Below, piece after piece: positions 22,491-34,300 of a stretch of 64,000 nucleotides of DNA (its first letter is position 1; each line of letters starts with the position of its first letter). The position numbers and the translations under genes are program-made. Source of the stretch: Xenoacremonium recifei (taxonomy: Eukaryota; Ascomycota; Sordariomycetes; Hypocreales; Nectriaceae). The notes beneath the pieces were generated by a model that was not told the origin of the DNA, searched no databases, and was given only the letters and a program-made list of their open reading frames with translations. The stretch covers positions 235,767 to 299,766 of the forward strand of contig WOFQ01000044.1 of assembly GCA_012184525.1 (NCBI GenBank), read 5' to 3'.

Positions 22491-23209
22491 CAAGTCTGTC
22501 GAGGATTTGCCATTGATCTTGACAATTTCCTCCACCGCTTCCTACCCTAGTACCAGTGGATATCCTAAGCGAGAATGGTACATGCCTACCTAAAGTACAC
22601 ATCGTGACTCTAATGAACTCGTTTTTGACCTGGAGCTCACCATCGGCTAGGTCTGGGACATATTCTGGCTATGCATGCACTAGATTGTCGCTTGATCCAG
22701 GTTTGTTGATGTAGGGGCCTTCGTTTGATAATAGAGCCATTGGAGCTAATTGAGAACGAGATTTAAATTGCATTGTGGGTTGTCTACAGCGTGGGGAGCA
22801 GCAAATCGTCGGCATAACTAGAGTAAGTGTATAGAACGCTGTGTCGGGATGATGGGAATTTTACATTCGCCCGGGTTAGAGCTTCTTCTGTAATTTGTCT
22901 AACCCTAGATTAGACCATACTACTTGTGTTTGATCCTGTAACTATGCTATTAATAGGTAATTCGCGAGATGCACTGCACTAGGCCTCAGATAAAGCCTGT
23001 AGGAGTGTGGGATCAGCGAGCAGAGCTTTGGAAAAGACGGCAATATCACGATACGTCTTAATCGCGAGTTCGTATCACAATGACAGACATGAAACATTTT
23101 GCAAGCTGAAATCGTAGAGAACACCCTCAATCAGACCCGAACTGCTTGCAACTAACTATACCGCCACCCCGCCACTACAACCCCAAAACCAACTCTTTTA
23201 CCAAGCCCA

Positions 23210-23986
23210 TCAGGAGAATTGAATGCCCCCATCCACAATAAGACTCTGACCAGTGATCATATGTGATTCCTTGCTAGCAAGGAAGCTCACACAGCTGGCA
23301 ATGTCATCTGGAGTCGCGGCCTTGCCCATCGCGGACCGGTCACTCACTGACTTTTCGAATGCCACACCACGGGGGATGCCTAGTTGCTCAGAGATGGTGG
23401 CGTCGATATGATCCCACATTGGTGTTTTGACAATCCCGGGACAGTAGGAGTTGACCGATATGGAATGGGGAGCCAGTTCCATGGCAGTAGCCTGCGTAAG
23501 GCCTCGAACTGCCCATTTGCTCACCCCGTAAGCCAGAGCTGTAGGTTGAGGCCTGTACCCGGAAATCGAGCACGCCCCAATGATTCTCCCCCCCTTTCCT
23601 TGCGCAATCATTTGTACCGCAGCTTTCTGGTAGCATAAAAATACGCCTCGTACGTTGATAGCCTGCACCTGGTCGAAATCATCCACGGTGAGCTCCAGTA
23701 GTCTTTTCATGCTCATGATTCCCGCGTTTGCCACCATGACATTGAGTTCTCCAAGGGCGGAGACTGTATCTTCAACCATCTTTTGCACGTCTAACTCTTT
23801 GCTAACATCCCCCGTCGTTATGAGAACACGCCGGCCCTTCATTTCAATCTCTGACGCCAGAGATTGGAGATTTTGAATTCGAGCAGGGAGGTCATTGATG
23901 GCGACGTCAAACCCATCTTCAGCCAGCCGCAAGGCGATAGCCTTTCCTATCCCCTGTGAGGCACCGGTTACTATTGCAACACACAT
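23210..23986 (-). CDS. Short-chain dehydrogenase/reductase, diacetyl/acetoin reductase-like
   Basis: Classical SDR of 258 residues, single exon, ATG 23986 to TGA 23210. Cofactor motif TGASQGIG at residues 8-15, NDLP acidic segment suggesting NAD, NAG motif (VANAGIMS), catalytic Ser near SISG, and YGVSK (YxxxK) in the order expected. NSYCPGIVKTPMW and the C-terminal GQSLIVDGG are characteristic of the acetoin/diacetyl reductase and butanediol dehydrogenase group. It would interconvert a secondary alcohol and a ketone. It is divergent to the BVMO gene across 736 bp containing several TCGGCA copies, which suggests joint control. Within the proposed pathway it would supply the ketone for the monooxygenase. 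Confidence 0.92.
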   Translation of the reverse strand: MCVAIVTGASQGIGKAIALRLAEDGFDVAINDLPARIQNLQSLASEIEMKGRRVLITTGDVSKELDVQKMVEDTVSALGELNVMVANAGIMSMKRLLELTVDDFDQVQAINVRGVFLCYQKAAVQMIAQGKGGRIIGACSISGYRPQPTALAYGVSKWAVRGLTQATAMELAPHSISVNSYCPGIVKTPMWDHIDATISEQLGIPRGVAFEKSVSDRSAMGKAATPDDIASCVSFLASKESHMITGQSLIVDGGIQFS

Positions 23987-24722
23987 GGGTACTGTGGTGA
24001 GCGAGAAAGCGGGTTTGAATTGAACAATGGATTCCCTTCTCCGTCACACTTTTTTTTTGGGAAGGGGGGGATCGTAAGTCTCGTCGTCTCAGTAAATGAA
24101 CGTCCGGACTTGCACAGGTAGCTGTTTCCCGCATTAATTGAATCAACCACGGAGGTCAATAACCCAAATCTAGTCCGGCTCAGGGTGATGAGTCTCGGCA
24201 AATCAAGCATGTAGTATCTACTCTTCGGCGCACGGAAGAGGATGAACAATTGAGATGCCGACTCCGTTCTAGACCCCACCTAAAGGGTCATGAAACTATC
24301 CGATTGACACGTCCTAACAACCTGAGATACATCTAGGGGTCTGAGCCATGAGTCAACCCGAGAACACTAGGGCTTGCTTTAGACTCCTTGTTATCGGCAT
24401 TCGGCATGACGCTGCAAGCCGTTCTCGGCCGAGTGCCGAGTAATGTGTTATTCTTTAGGCAAGCACCATGTGGCTTTGACGAGGGAGCCTTTACCGGAAT
24501 ATTCGATGATTCGGCTCTCGGCTCGGCTCTCAGGCAGCTCATGCCAGAACATCTCGCACAATTAGCGTGACTACGACGAATATGCCAATCAATCCCCCCT
24601 TAACTTACGATTCTAGGAGGTGAGTTCAATAGAAAAGAACCATCATGCCTTAGTCTATTCTCTATTTGCAACTTTAGTTCCTCCAATTCTTCTTCAACCG
24701 ACAGTTTTAAATCCTCATTGCG
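23987..24722. promoter_or_regulatory. Bidirectional SDR/BVMO promoter with clustered CGG elements
   Basis: TCGGCA copies at 24195, 24394 and 24401; complement TGCCGA at 24256 and 24434; palindrome CTCGGCCGAG at 24424-24433; further TCGGCT copies at 24511-24530. The BVMO-proximal group lies about 290-330 bp upstream of its ATG. A poly-T/poly-G stretch occurs near 24050-24070. No gene present. Confidence 0.5.
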
Positions 24723-26753
24723 ATGGCTAGCGCTAGGATACACCAATTAGAGACTCAGCTATCTCACCATGCTACCAATTCATCCCAATCTGACGCTTCT
24801 CCGTCCCCTTACAAAATCCTAGAGCAGCCTCTTGGAACTGCACGACATGTCCGAATCGTCGGAATTGGAGCTGGGATGAGCGGTATCAACATGATCCGGA
24901 CGCTGCGAATCCATCTCACCAACTTTGAGCATGTGGTCTATGAGAAGAATCCCAAAATTGGAGGCACTTGGTTCGAGAATCGATACCCAGGTTGCAAATG
25001 CGATATACCGTCTCATAACTACCAATTCTCCTGGAGGCCTAACCCAGACTGGTCGAGCTTCTTTTCTCCTGCATCAGAAATTCAGGACTACCTCAGTCGT
25101 GTGTGTGATGAAGAAGACATGCACAGTGTCATCAAAACCGCGCATCAAGTTACAAATGCCACATGGGATGATTCAGAAACTGTCTGGAGATTAAGAGTGA
25201 CTAATCTGCGAGACAATACGGAGTTCGATGATTACTGCCACTTTCTTCTAGACGCTACTGGGATTCTCAAGTACGTCAGGTGTCTTCTATCAGTACAAGT
25301 TTCTAGGATGAACCAAACGAGAGCCCACTTGTGCTGACTTATTTAGCCACTGTAAATGGCCCGAAATCCCAGGTTTACACACTTTCAAAGGCGACGTGGT
25401 TCACAGCGCAAATTGGCCAGAGGAAATTGACTTTAATGGCAAAACCGTTGCTCTTATTGGGAATGGTTCTTCTGGAGTTCAAATACTACCAGCCATACAG
25501 CCACGTGAGATTGCTCCTTCTATCATATGGATATTATTCATCAACTCATCTACGAATAGTTGTCAAACAACTCGTGCACTTTGTCAGAGAGCCCACCTGG
25601 ATTGTCCCATCCAGGCTGCAGCTCTTGGCTGAGGGTCAAGATGTCGGGATTTTCGAAGGCCTAGAGATGAATGCAGACGGAACCTTTACAGACACCCAGA
25701 TCGCTAAATTCAAGTCTTACCCGGAATACTATAGGCAATTTGTGAAGGCTGTAGAGGAAGTGGTGAATAATAACTTCCCATTGGTTAGCTTTTATTTCCA
25801 CTTCATCCATCTATCTACGGCTGGCTGATACGAACCCAGACTCTCAAAGACAGCGAATTTGCTAAGGGCACGCAACAAGCTGTCGCTTCATACATGAGGG
25901 AAGCCTTGAATGACGACAAGCGTCTTTGCGATGCAATGATTCCGGATTTCCCTCTGGGATGTCGTCGGTTAACGCCAGGTGTCGGCTATCTGGAGGCTCT
26001 TCAGGCTTCTAATGTTACAGTTGTGACGGAGTCAATCGTGGAGATCAGACCTGAAGGTCTGATAATGTCATCGGGAGAAATGATCAAGGTTAATGCGATT
26101 GTGTGTGCCACCGGATTCAACGTCTCGTTTTGTCCACGATTCCCAATAGTTGGCCCGCAGGGAAACCTCCAAGATATATGGACAAAGCAGCTTCCGAAGG
26201 CATACATGTCCTTTGCAGTTCCTGGCTTCCCAAATTACTTTAGTAAGTCTTCTGCACTTCCCTTGCGCAGTTCGGGCGCAACACGAGGATTTCCATAATA
26301 TTGTCATTTCATCTAATAATTGTTAAAGCCTTCCTTGGCCCCAACGCCCCAATTGGGCACGGCAGTGTTTTCACAATCACTGAACATATCGGCAAATATT
26401 TAGCTCAAGTTATCAAGAAATGCCAGACGGTGGGCATCAGGACAATCTCCCCTAGTCAAGCCGTTGTCGACGAGTTATTCGAACACACCCAGACTTTCAT
26501 GCCCCGAACAGCATGGAGCGGAAGTTGTATATCGTGGTTCAAGAGCGGGACGAAAGATGGTCCTGTTACTGCTTTGCACCCTGGAAGTCGCATCCATTTC
26601 TTCCACATGTTGAAAGCGTTTCGGGGCGAGGACTGGGAATATTCATATATCAATAAGGGAAACAGATTCCAGTATCTGGGGAACGGTATATCAATCCTGG
26701 AAGGGGAAGATGCGGATTCAACTTGGTATCTAGATAGGCCTGACGAGCTGTAG
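24723..26753 (+). CDS. Flavin monooxygenase of the Baeyer-Villiger type
   Basis: FAD- and NADPH-dependent monooxygenase of 585 residues. Five exons: 24723-25270, 25347-25504, 25560-25783, 25840-26242, 26329-26753; four introns (76, 55, 56, 86 nt) all keep frame. First Rossmann motif GIGAGMSG near residue 45, then GGTWFENRYPGCKCDIPSH, the standard class B start. The Baeyer-Villiger fingerprint FKGDVVHSANWP is complete and is followed by the NADPH motif GNGSSG. The C-terminal half keeps the ATGFN motif. Such enzymes insert oxygen next to a ketone to give an ester or lactone; close relatives act in sterol or polyketide metabolism. Placed between a ketone-forming SDR and lactonase-like hydrolases, a catabolic role is plausible. 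Native substrate unknown. Confidence 0.92.
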
Positions 26754-27321
26754 CCTGGGGAATTACCCAACAGTTGCACATGACTCGGCATCTGGCCAAT
26801 TCATCAGTAAATTAAAAGCGGTAAATGCAGTTCGATAACATTTAAGTAAGAAGTGATTAAACCAAGAAAAGTGAAACATAACCCCTTGTAGTTTCTTCAC
26901 ATGATAATTCTTATCACCCAACTGTAAGATGCCTTCTGCTTCGGTGCGGCGGTCAAAGCTAGAATGAGTACTATGCTAAAGACCAACCCAGTTCTGTTAC
27001 ATGTAAAGATACCTCCAATACCAACCCTAGGGTCTCCGTTCTCACATGAAGATGCTAAGATTTGGTTACTGGTAGGTTCCCAGCATAATAATGCCGATGC
27101 AATCTGTGGGTACCGAATCAAACTAGACCCGGCACTCGGCTTTCGGCAGCGGCAGAATGAGGCCGCATCTGCCTTTACCGGGTGGGTTGTATGAGAGCAC
27201 ACCATTCCTATTTTAAGCCTGAATCCAATTCTACGATTTTGAGATAGTAGAATTTGTTTTTCTCTTCATAATCTGCCATTCACCCAACCACCTACGATCT
27301 CTGTAACAGTAATACCTCGTG
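26754..27321 (+). promoter_or_regulatory. Upstream region of the CMD-like gene
   Basis: Intergenic; carries TCGGCA at 26785 and, 180 bp before the start codon, the cluster CTCGGCTTTCGGCAGCGGC at 27136-27153. No gene seen. Confidence 0.4.
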
Positions 27322-27828
27322 ATGTCTCAACCCTCCGAAAAACTTGCCCTGGGAGCCAAGTTGACCCAGGACTTCTTTGGTGAGCAACTCTTGGATAGAA
27401 TTAGAGAGGATTCAGTAAGGAACTACCCAAGTTGATAATTGTCAAGAAATCGGCTTGAACCTTCCATAGCATCGGGCAAATAAGAGCTAAAGTCACTACA
27501 GCGTGATGATCTGCCAAATGCAATTGGGGCCGAGTACATTGCAGAAGTATGCTTCTCCAGCTATGCTCGCCCGGGTCTTGAGTTTCGAGAGCGCTCTATG
27601 ATCAACATTGCTATGCTTGCTGCGCTCAATCGGCCACCTGAGCTTCGTCTTCATATTCGAGCTGCGCTGCACAACGGCTTGACTGAAGAGCAAATTTGCG
27701 AGATCTGCAGGCACGCAATGATTTACTGCGGTGTCCCAGCAGGCAGGGATGCTCTGCGAGTTGCGAGCGATGTTTTCCATGAGGTGAAGGAAGAGGGTAA
27801 AAAAGCCCTTCGGGCAAAGATGGCTTAA
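27322..27828 (+). CDS. Carboxymuconolactone decarboxylase family protein
   Basis: Small protein of 139 residues. Exon 1 27322-27414, intron 27415-27501 (87 nt), exon 2 27502-27828; the short first exon gives 31 residues. The conserved CMD core is present: ERSMINIAMLAALNR, HIRAALHNGLTEEQICE and the HAMIYCGVPAGRDAL helix typical of 4-carboxymuconolactone decarboxylases and related AhpD-fold proteins. The YCGVPA segment holds a single Cys rather than the CxxC of peroxidase-type AhpD, favouring decarboxylase or isomerase chemistry on a lactone. It lies 568 bp after the BVMO on the same strand, which fits a ring-cleavage pathway. Precise reaction cannot be told. Confidence 0.88.
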
Positions 27829-28440
27829 TCTGTTAGCGGATAAGCTCGCGCGCTTGGAGCCCAAGTAAATGAAGAGGGCATTCGCAGTGCTATGGGAAGA
27901 GCGCCACTCAAGATGAAAGAAATGTCACAGTAGAGGTCCTGTAGCACTCGATTGGCGGCTTACTATTCAGCAACCAGAGAGCTCCGATTCAGGAGGTGGA
28001 GGAACGTGTTGAATTCAGTTGTATGTGGTGGATTGCTTGCTTGCTCAACATTGCTGTGGGCAGCTAGGAGTCACATGTAGTCTGGAAAACTATGGTAACC
28101 TAACTAATCAACTTGTTTTTATACTAATGACCTTGGGATACTGGCCAACGAAAGTCGAGGTAGAGCATGTACTCCGTACAAGTAGCAAAGTATTTGGGGT
28201 TAGTTCGAATCAAAACCCCGAAGGCCCCGTTAGTGACCGAACTTCCCCATACAGCACGTTCCCTAATACAGGTTAGTTGATTATGGGGTGCACAGGAAGC
28301 CTCGGCATCTTTCTCTGGGGAACGGGATAATAAACCCTCCGCAATGCCCCAACCTCTAGAGGAGGGGTTGATGAAGGGCACGTCTCTGTTCCCTTCCCAT
28401 TCATGCATCCGACATTTCGGCGCCATAGTGAACAGGCGGG
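27829..28440 (+). promoter_or_regulatory. Promoter region of the Zn2Cys6 regulator
   Basis: Includes TCGGCA at 28302, 139 bp upstream of the regulator's ATG, and TTCGGCG at about 28415, so the regulator may control itself. An antisense open frame here is a shadow. No gene seen. Confidence 0.4.
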
Positions 28441-30450
28441 ATGGCTCTACGAGACCGAGCTCAGATCGTGTGTACAGAATGCCACTCTCGAAAGGTATGT
28501 GTGTCTCCAGTTCCAGCCCCAAGACTTTGCCAGATTGTTTATCCCCCGCAGATAAAATGTGATTTACAAAGCAGTCCAAACGATATGTGCAGCAACTGCA
28601 GCCGCACAAATCATGTATGCATGTAAGTTCTTGCTGCAGACGATTCTTTTCCATTTGGACCACTGATAGCAGTCAAAGACGGCGCGATGGGGTTCGAAAG
28701 AGACGAAAGATGGGAGGTCGACAAGCTCTGCCGTCCTTCTATACCCGATCTCCCAAAAACGCGGAGTTCCACCTCGAGGACGGCCCAGCCGTGAGCCTAC
28801 TTTCTCCGGAAGATTTCGGTGATGCAGAAACTGCCAGACCGTGTCTCAATTCTACATTGACTCCCATTTCTCAGCCAGAAGGCTTCATCGCTCACAGCTC
28901 TGTCTTGTCTTGTAGTGCTCCCTCAGAAGCCGGTGCACCCAAAAGTGCCATCACCACTCCATCCTACCTACAGCAGGCTATTCTCAGAGTAACAGAAGCT
29001 GAATTGCTCCCGGACAAAATGCTTTTTCGGGCTTTGGTTGACTCCTTCAACGAGAATATCTTCCATCATTACCCTGTCATCGATCAGCGCGACCTGTCAG
29101 AACCTAACTCGTCTGTGTTGCTGAGTCAGGCTATCTGTCTTGCAGGCAGCCTCGTGAGACACGACACTGATATTTTAACACGTTCTATTCTACTCTACGA
29201 GAAGGTGAAGACATTGATCTCTATAAACTATGAAAAGGACCACGTGCAGGTCCTCAAAACACTGTGTCTCATGTCCTGCTGGAGTCGAAGTCCCCCGGAC
29301 CAAATAAGCGTTGACGGACCGTGGCACTGGACTGGCATTGCAACGCGTCTTGCCGTGCAGATGGGCCTCCATCAAGAGGCAACGTATGCAAGACGACCTA
29401 ATGCTGGCTGTCTCCGGAGAATCTTCTGGCAATTACATGTTAGTGTACCCTATACTATTCTCGAACATAACTTCAATCCTAACAATCACCATGCAGAACA
29501 GCGAGATGCTTCAATCTGCTTGTTGGGGCCGTCCATCTTCGTTCAAACCAAGGGAGTTAGACGTAAGAATGCTGAAACTGTCGGATTTCGAGGTCGAAAA
29601 CATGCAGGCTGTCATATTCCTACAGGGGACTCTACTCTGTTCTATCATCGGGAACATAGCGGAGATGAATCTGGACAAACGACTCATCCCGCCTGAGGAA
29701 TCCACCAATATCACCACTGCATTGTGCAATTGGGTACGGGATCTACCTGATGAGTTGCGCCTCCATGATTCCTCCGGAAATCGGCGATCATTTCACAGGC
29801 CTACATCAGAACTCATGATCAAATATTTTGTGGCTATCATCCTGAGCCAGCATCTATCGCGCTCCGAAAGAGACAAGAGTTGGCGGATGTCAACCCTATC
29901 CATTGTCGCATCTTCCTGCATCGTCACCCTATACGAGGAGATATACTACCGGGAACAAGCTATCTGCCTCCTTCCTATTCACGGATTCCTGTGCATGGCA
30001 ACCGCTCTCCCATTGATTTACTATATCCCTGAATCAACTGAGAGGGAGGCTTTACGCCAGAAGCAGATCCATATTATCCGGTGCATATTAACGAAAATGC
30101 GCGGCAGGTATGGTGGATCGGATATGGTGCTTCGGAAAATAGAAAACCTACAAAGGAACGTGCGGGGATCACCTCGCGAAGACCAAACTCAACCCTATAT
30201 GGAGGCGTCCATAATGCATCAGCTGCCAGATCGTGCCAAAGACCTCTTCCCCTTTCCTGAAAGTCTGTGTGATGATATGGGGCTGCTAAGGCTGACTCCC
30301 TCTTCGCATAACGACTTTGTCATAAACAGCATCGTTCCTCACGATAACGAGGCGGAGATTCCCTTTCGGTTCGACGACAGCTTTCCTCTGATGGACTTTT
30401 CAGAAATGAACTTTGACGTATTGAATACTACGGTTGAACCAAGCATGTAA
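28441..30450 (+). CDS. Zn2Cys6 transcription factor, candidate pathway regulator
   Basis: Fungal zinc-cluster activator of 615 residues. Exons 28441-28494, 28552-28622, 28670-29438 and 29497-30450; introns of 57, 47 and 58 nt. The binuclear cluster is split by intron 1: CTECHSRK then IKC, followed by CSNCSRTNHVC, i.e. C-x2-C-x6-C-x9-C-x2-C-x6-C at residues 11-40, then a basic linker (QRRRDGVRKRRK). The fungal-specific regulatory domain (PF04082 type) runs from about residue 135, with FHHYPVIDQRD, WHWTGIATRLAVQMGLHQ and ARRPNAGCLRRIFWQLH; after intron 3 the family's GRP turn follows. It closes the catabolic cluster at its right end. The TCGGCA copies in neighbouring promoters contain the CGG half-site such proteins bind. 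Direct targets are inferred. Confidence 0.9.
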
Positions 30451-31394
30451 TTGCAACATAGGACCTCTTGCCTGCGTACTGTGTATAATATGGCAAGGTG
30501 TTTAATATAGACGCAAGCTCAAAAGTCAGTGCTTCAGAGACGGACACCGTAAAGAGAGGGAAAACACAATATATTGTTATGCCGTCGATGGACAACAACG
30601 GGCATGATATTAACACCTTAGGACCCTTCCGAGCTCGCCCCTCGACAACACCCACCCCACGTAAAAAATATATGGCAAAGGCGGTCATTTTTACTGTCAC
30701 CCGCTTGCTAGGAGATGCCCGCAGTATTGCGACTTTTCTGGTCAGGGTGAGAGCATTAGCGGGCTTATCCGGGCGTGTCTACTCATTAGCTTCCACAGTT
30801 CATAACCTCCAGGCGATGCTATACCACGAAACAAACGGCGGCGGCTGTTTCTAATTATCCAGCCTTGTATCTCCCTTGTAGGATATGTCGATTGAAGAGT
30901 ACACCAAATTGCTAAGCGCATCTTCGCTAGCTCCACATCCTGATTCGATATACTCACGATATCGCGATTCATTATATATGTGTACTTGTTGTTCTGTAAA
31001 CCTCAATTCTCCCTGCAATTTCTGCACTGCTGCAATCATGGAGTGTCCGATCTCGTTCTCGATAAATATCTCCATTATTTTATATCACGATGTGTTGGGC
31101 CGACATTCTTCAATGTAACACTCTAGGCCTGCAGTCTTTAACTGTTATGGTCTAGTCTAGTATTTGAGAAAGTGCGGCTCCTCGGCGTACTCTGATAAGA
31201 TTCCTCTAATAGTATGTTCATCCCATGCGCTTCTATGAGACTGCACCAATATCTCTATTATTGCGCATTAGAAGTAAGCTACATAGAGATCCTCATAACT
31301 CGCAACGGGATGACCTAGATCGCTACAAATCCGCTCCCCATCATGAGGACGTCTAGGGTAGGCGCCGTGTCTCGAGAGTATTTGCATATATTCC
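30451..31394. other. Intergenic
   Basis: Between the regulator and the convergent GTPase gene. Overlapping ORFs of 74-90 codons occur on both strands at 30430-31118 without recognisable motifs. I see nothing I can support. Confidence 0.4.
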
Positions 31395-34300
31395 TCAAAA
31401 TCCCCGGAGAAGCCTTTTGACATTTCTCACAATCCAGGATCCCTCTTTTTCTTGAAGGGGAGGTGGTTCACGCCGTGCTACTGAACGAGCACGAGGTTTC
31501 TCCCTAACAGTGCCTCCAGTAGGCTCCCTAGGAAACGACCCAGGGATCGGTTCGTAAGACGTAATAATCTTCGTTGGAGCTGAAGGCCCCTGCCTAAGAT
31601 CTCTATTGCGTCGTTCGTCATCCCGAGTCTGGTTTTTCTTTTGTCGTCGACCACGATGGAACTGCGCCCTCCCTGAAACATTACAAGAACGTTCTCGATA
31701 TGTCGACTCAGCCGCCATCTCCTGGATCTTGACAATGTTTCGGAGATCATTTCCAAAATGAGGCAGGCCGTATAAGCTGATAATTTGCTGCGCCACGCCC
31801 TTATCGTCCAGCAGTTTGGACTCGTCGCCCTGCTTTATGGCTTTCTCTAGTACTTCCACCCTTTCCAGATACTTATCTTTGTCTTTCTCAAGCTTGATAC
31901 GACGTTGGTTTGATCCGCCGGCCTTTACCTCCTTCTGCCTCTCCTGGTCGATGAGCATGTCGATGTACTCCACGGTAGCGTCGTTGTAGGGTGTGATGGC
32001 ATGTCTCTTGAGGAAGAACGCGAACTGGATGGCCGCGTCTTGGACTTGTAGGCGCTCAAGCTTGTATTCCTCAATGGCCTCCTTCTTCATCCTGATTGCT
32101 TCCTCTTTGAGCTGGATGTTGTCGGCGTTCTTGACTAGATCTCTGTCTATCGCCACATCTCGATGTTGATAAGTCGTCGGCACATACTTGTAGTAGATGT
32201 GCATATGGTCCATCCAAGTGTGACCACAATCTTTGCACATGCCAGCTTTATCCATCGCCGCGCATTTTTGCAATTCAGGGTGACCTTTTTTGTTGCGATC
32301 CACGCTTATCAGGTAGCAGCCTTGGTGACAAACGGTCTTGTAGATCGTCGTGGCGGTCTCTGTTTTGCCTTCGAAGTCGGTGCGAATCTCAACACAATCG
32401 TCGTGTGTACAGACTGTTTGTGGCATTTCCACTTTTTCGGACTTCAAAGTCTCCTTTTGGACGAAGAGGCGCTGCAGAAGTTCTTGTCGTGTGAGTTTGA
32501 AGCTCTCAAGCTCCTTGATAGCATCATTGTTCACGTCGATGCTTGCTCTGATGCTCTCAGAAATGAAGGCCATTGGCTCTGTGAGTCGGTGAATCGTGTT
32601 CCGAGTTTCGTTGAGGTTGATTGTACTGCGCACTTTATGAGGAGTGATGCCTTGGCAGTGCTTAACGAGCCGCTCGCACTCCCCAACCGAGTATTCCCAG
32701 CTGCGACGATTGTCTTCCAAGTGCCCAATGTCAATGCCTTTCTTCTGAGCAGCAAGGTATCGGAAACTTTCCGAGTCAAAGCAGTACACGTTGTTTTCGA
32801 ATAAACCTATGTTGGCGTCTTTGTACTCGGATAGAAGGGCATTCAAGGGTTTGAAGGTATCGCCGGGCTTGTAATTGGAGCCACGAGTGTTGGTGAACCC
32901 AAATACAATATTGTTAGCAGCGTTGCGATGGAGGTGTGTTAACAGCTGTTTGACGCAGAATCGGAACATAACAGTCAATCTAGCGGCATTGGGTTTCAAG
33001 AGAATGAGAACTCCGTGAAGGTTGTTGTAAGTCCGCAAGACCGTTAAGATGTCGGTCATATTGGAATTGTCCTGATCGATACCACGAGTATCTCCAATTC
33101 CAGGTGTATCGATAAGACGGACGCGCGTCTCGCCGATATTAACAGTATACACTTCGGTCGACTGAGTGGCCGATTGACCTCCAGAACCATCCTTTTCTGA
33201 CTCACTCGAGCCAATCTTGATTTCCGTTTCGACAAATTTGCCGTCAACAGCCGTTTGCGTCTGAAAGGAGCAGGGAATCACCCATTTGAGGTCCTTGGTG
33301 TCCAATGCGTCGTCGATTGATTCGTAGGAGAGATAGTTGACGAAAGCGTTGATCCATGTGGATTTTCCAACTCCTGTCTCGCCCAAGATCAAGATGTTGA
33401 GATCTTCAACAGGCTCCAGCAACTTGAGCTTCTGGAGTAGTTCACCAGGCTCATATTGATTCCAGTCCGAGCCGTGTTTCGGATCCTTGCACTGAAACTC
33501 CCACTTGTGGTAGACGCTCGCTCCGCATTCACAATATAGAAGGTCATCAATAACACTGTACTCGACTGTCGACTGGCAAGAGCCACATATCCAGTTGCAT
33601 TGCAGCGTCTGGTCGCAGCTGTAGTGTGGACAGGGAACTTTTACGGCTCTTCTGTCGAGAGGCTTGCCATTCACGGAGCGATCCAGCGCTTCCTCGTCAA
33701 CGCGCATCACACAGTTGGCGGCAAGGACCTTGCGTTTTTCCACAACATCTTCGTCGATGATTCGTCCTCTTCGTAAATGTGAGATGTAGGGCTTCTCCAG
33801 GAAAGTCACTCCGTGAGCATCGTGGTCAACTGCGTCCTGATCGAAAGCGATAGCGAGTGTGTAGTGAGACCGATCTTGAAGTATGTCTAGGAATGCTGCA
33901 AGATTCTCCTCCCACACGTCCGAATGATGGCGGACGTATTCGTTGAAGTAAAAGAGAAACGCGTCTTCATACTCACTCCCATGTAATAATGCCGATACCG
34001 AACGCGTCTTATAACCGACGAGGTGTGCTCCCGCATGTATGAGAAGATCTTGGAAATCCATTTTCTCTTCATATGTAATAGCAGACAGAATACTCTGAGG
34101 CGAGTTATCCCCAATAAATTCCGTGAGACGAGTCCAAAATTGCTGGTCATCCGCCTTGCCGTTTCGAAAGTCCTTCACCAGGCTTGCGAAATCAGCCTCA
34201 GGTATGATTTCCTGAGTTTTGATCCTGGCGAGAAGTTGTGCAATGGAGTCGATATGTTCAGGCGGAACACAGGCTGTGTGAGTCTGAAGTCGAGCGAAAT

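Larger units (their letters stand above)
21620..23209. other. Intergenic, 1.6 kb, with possible gene relic
   Basis: Contains the regulatory elements listed for 21696-21845, one TCGGCA at 22809, and a short minus-strand coding-like segment at 22256-22490. No complete gene could be built here. Confidence 0.4.

Noticed and set aside
23987..28440. Secondary-metabolite (PKS/NRPS/terpene) cluster
   Set aside because: BVMO, SDR and a Zn2Cys6 factor are common in such clusters, but no backbone synthase is present in the window, so catabolism is the better reading.
28124..28663. 179-codon minus-strand ORF
   Set aside because: It lies antisense to the promoter and first exons of the Zn2Cys6 regulator, has no recognisable domain and conflicts with the well-supported gene.
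30851..31075. 74-codon minus-strand ORF with an ATG
   Set aside because: Plausible composition but no motif, overlapping a plus-strand ORF of equal length; not enough to call a gene.
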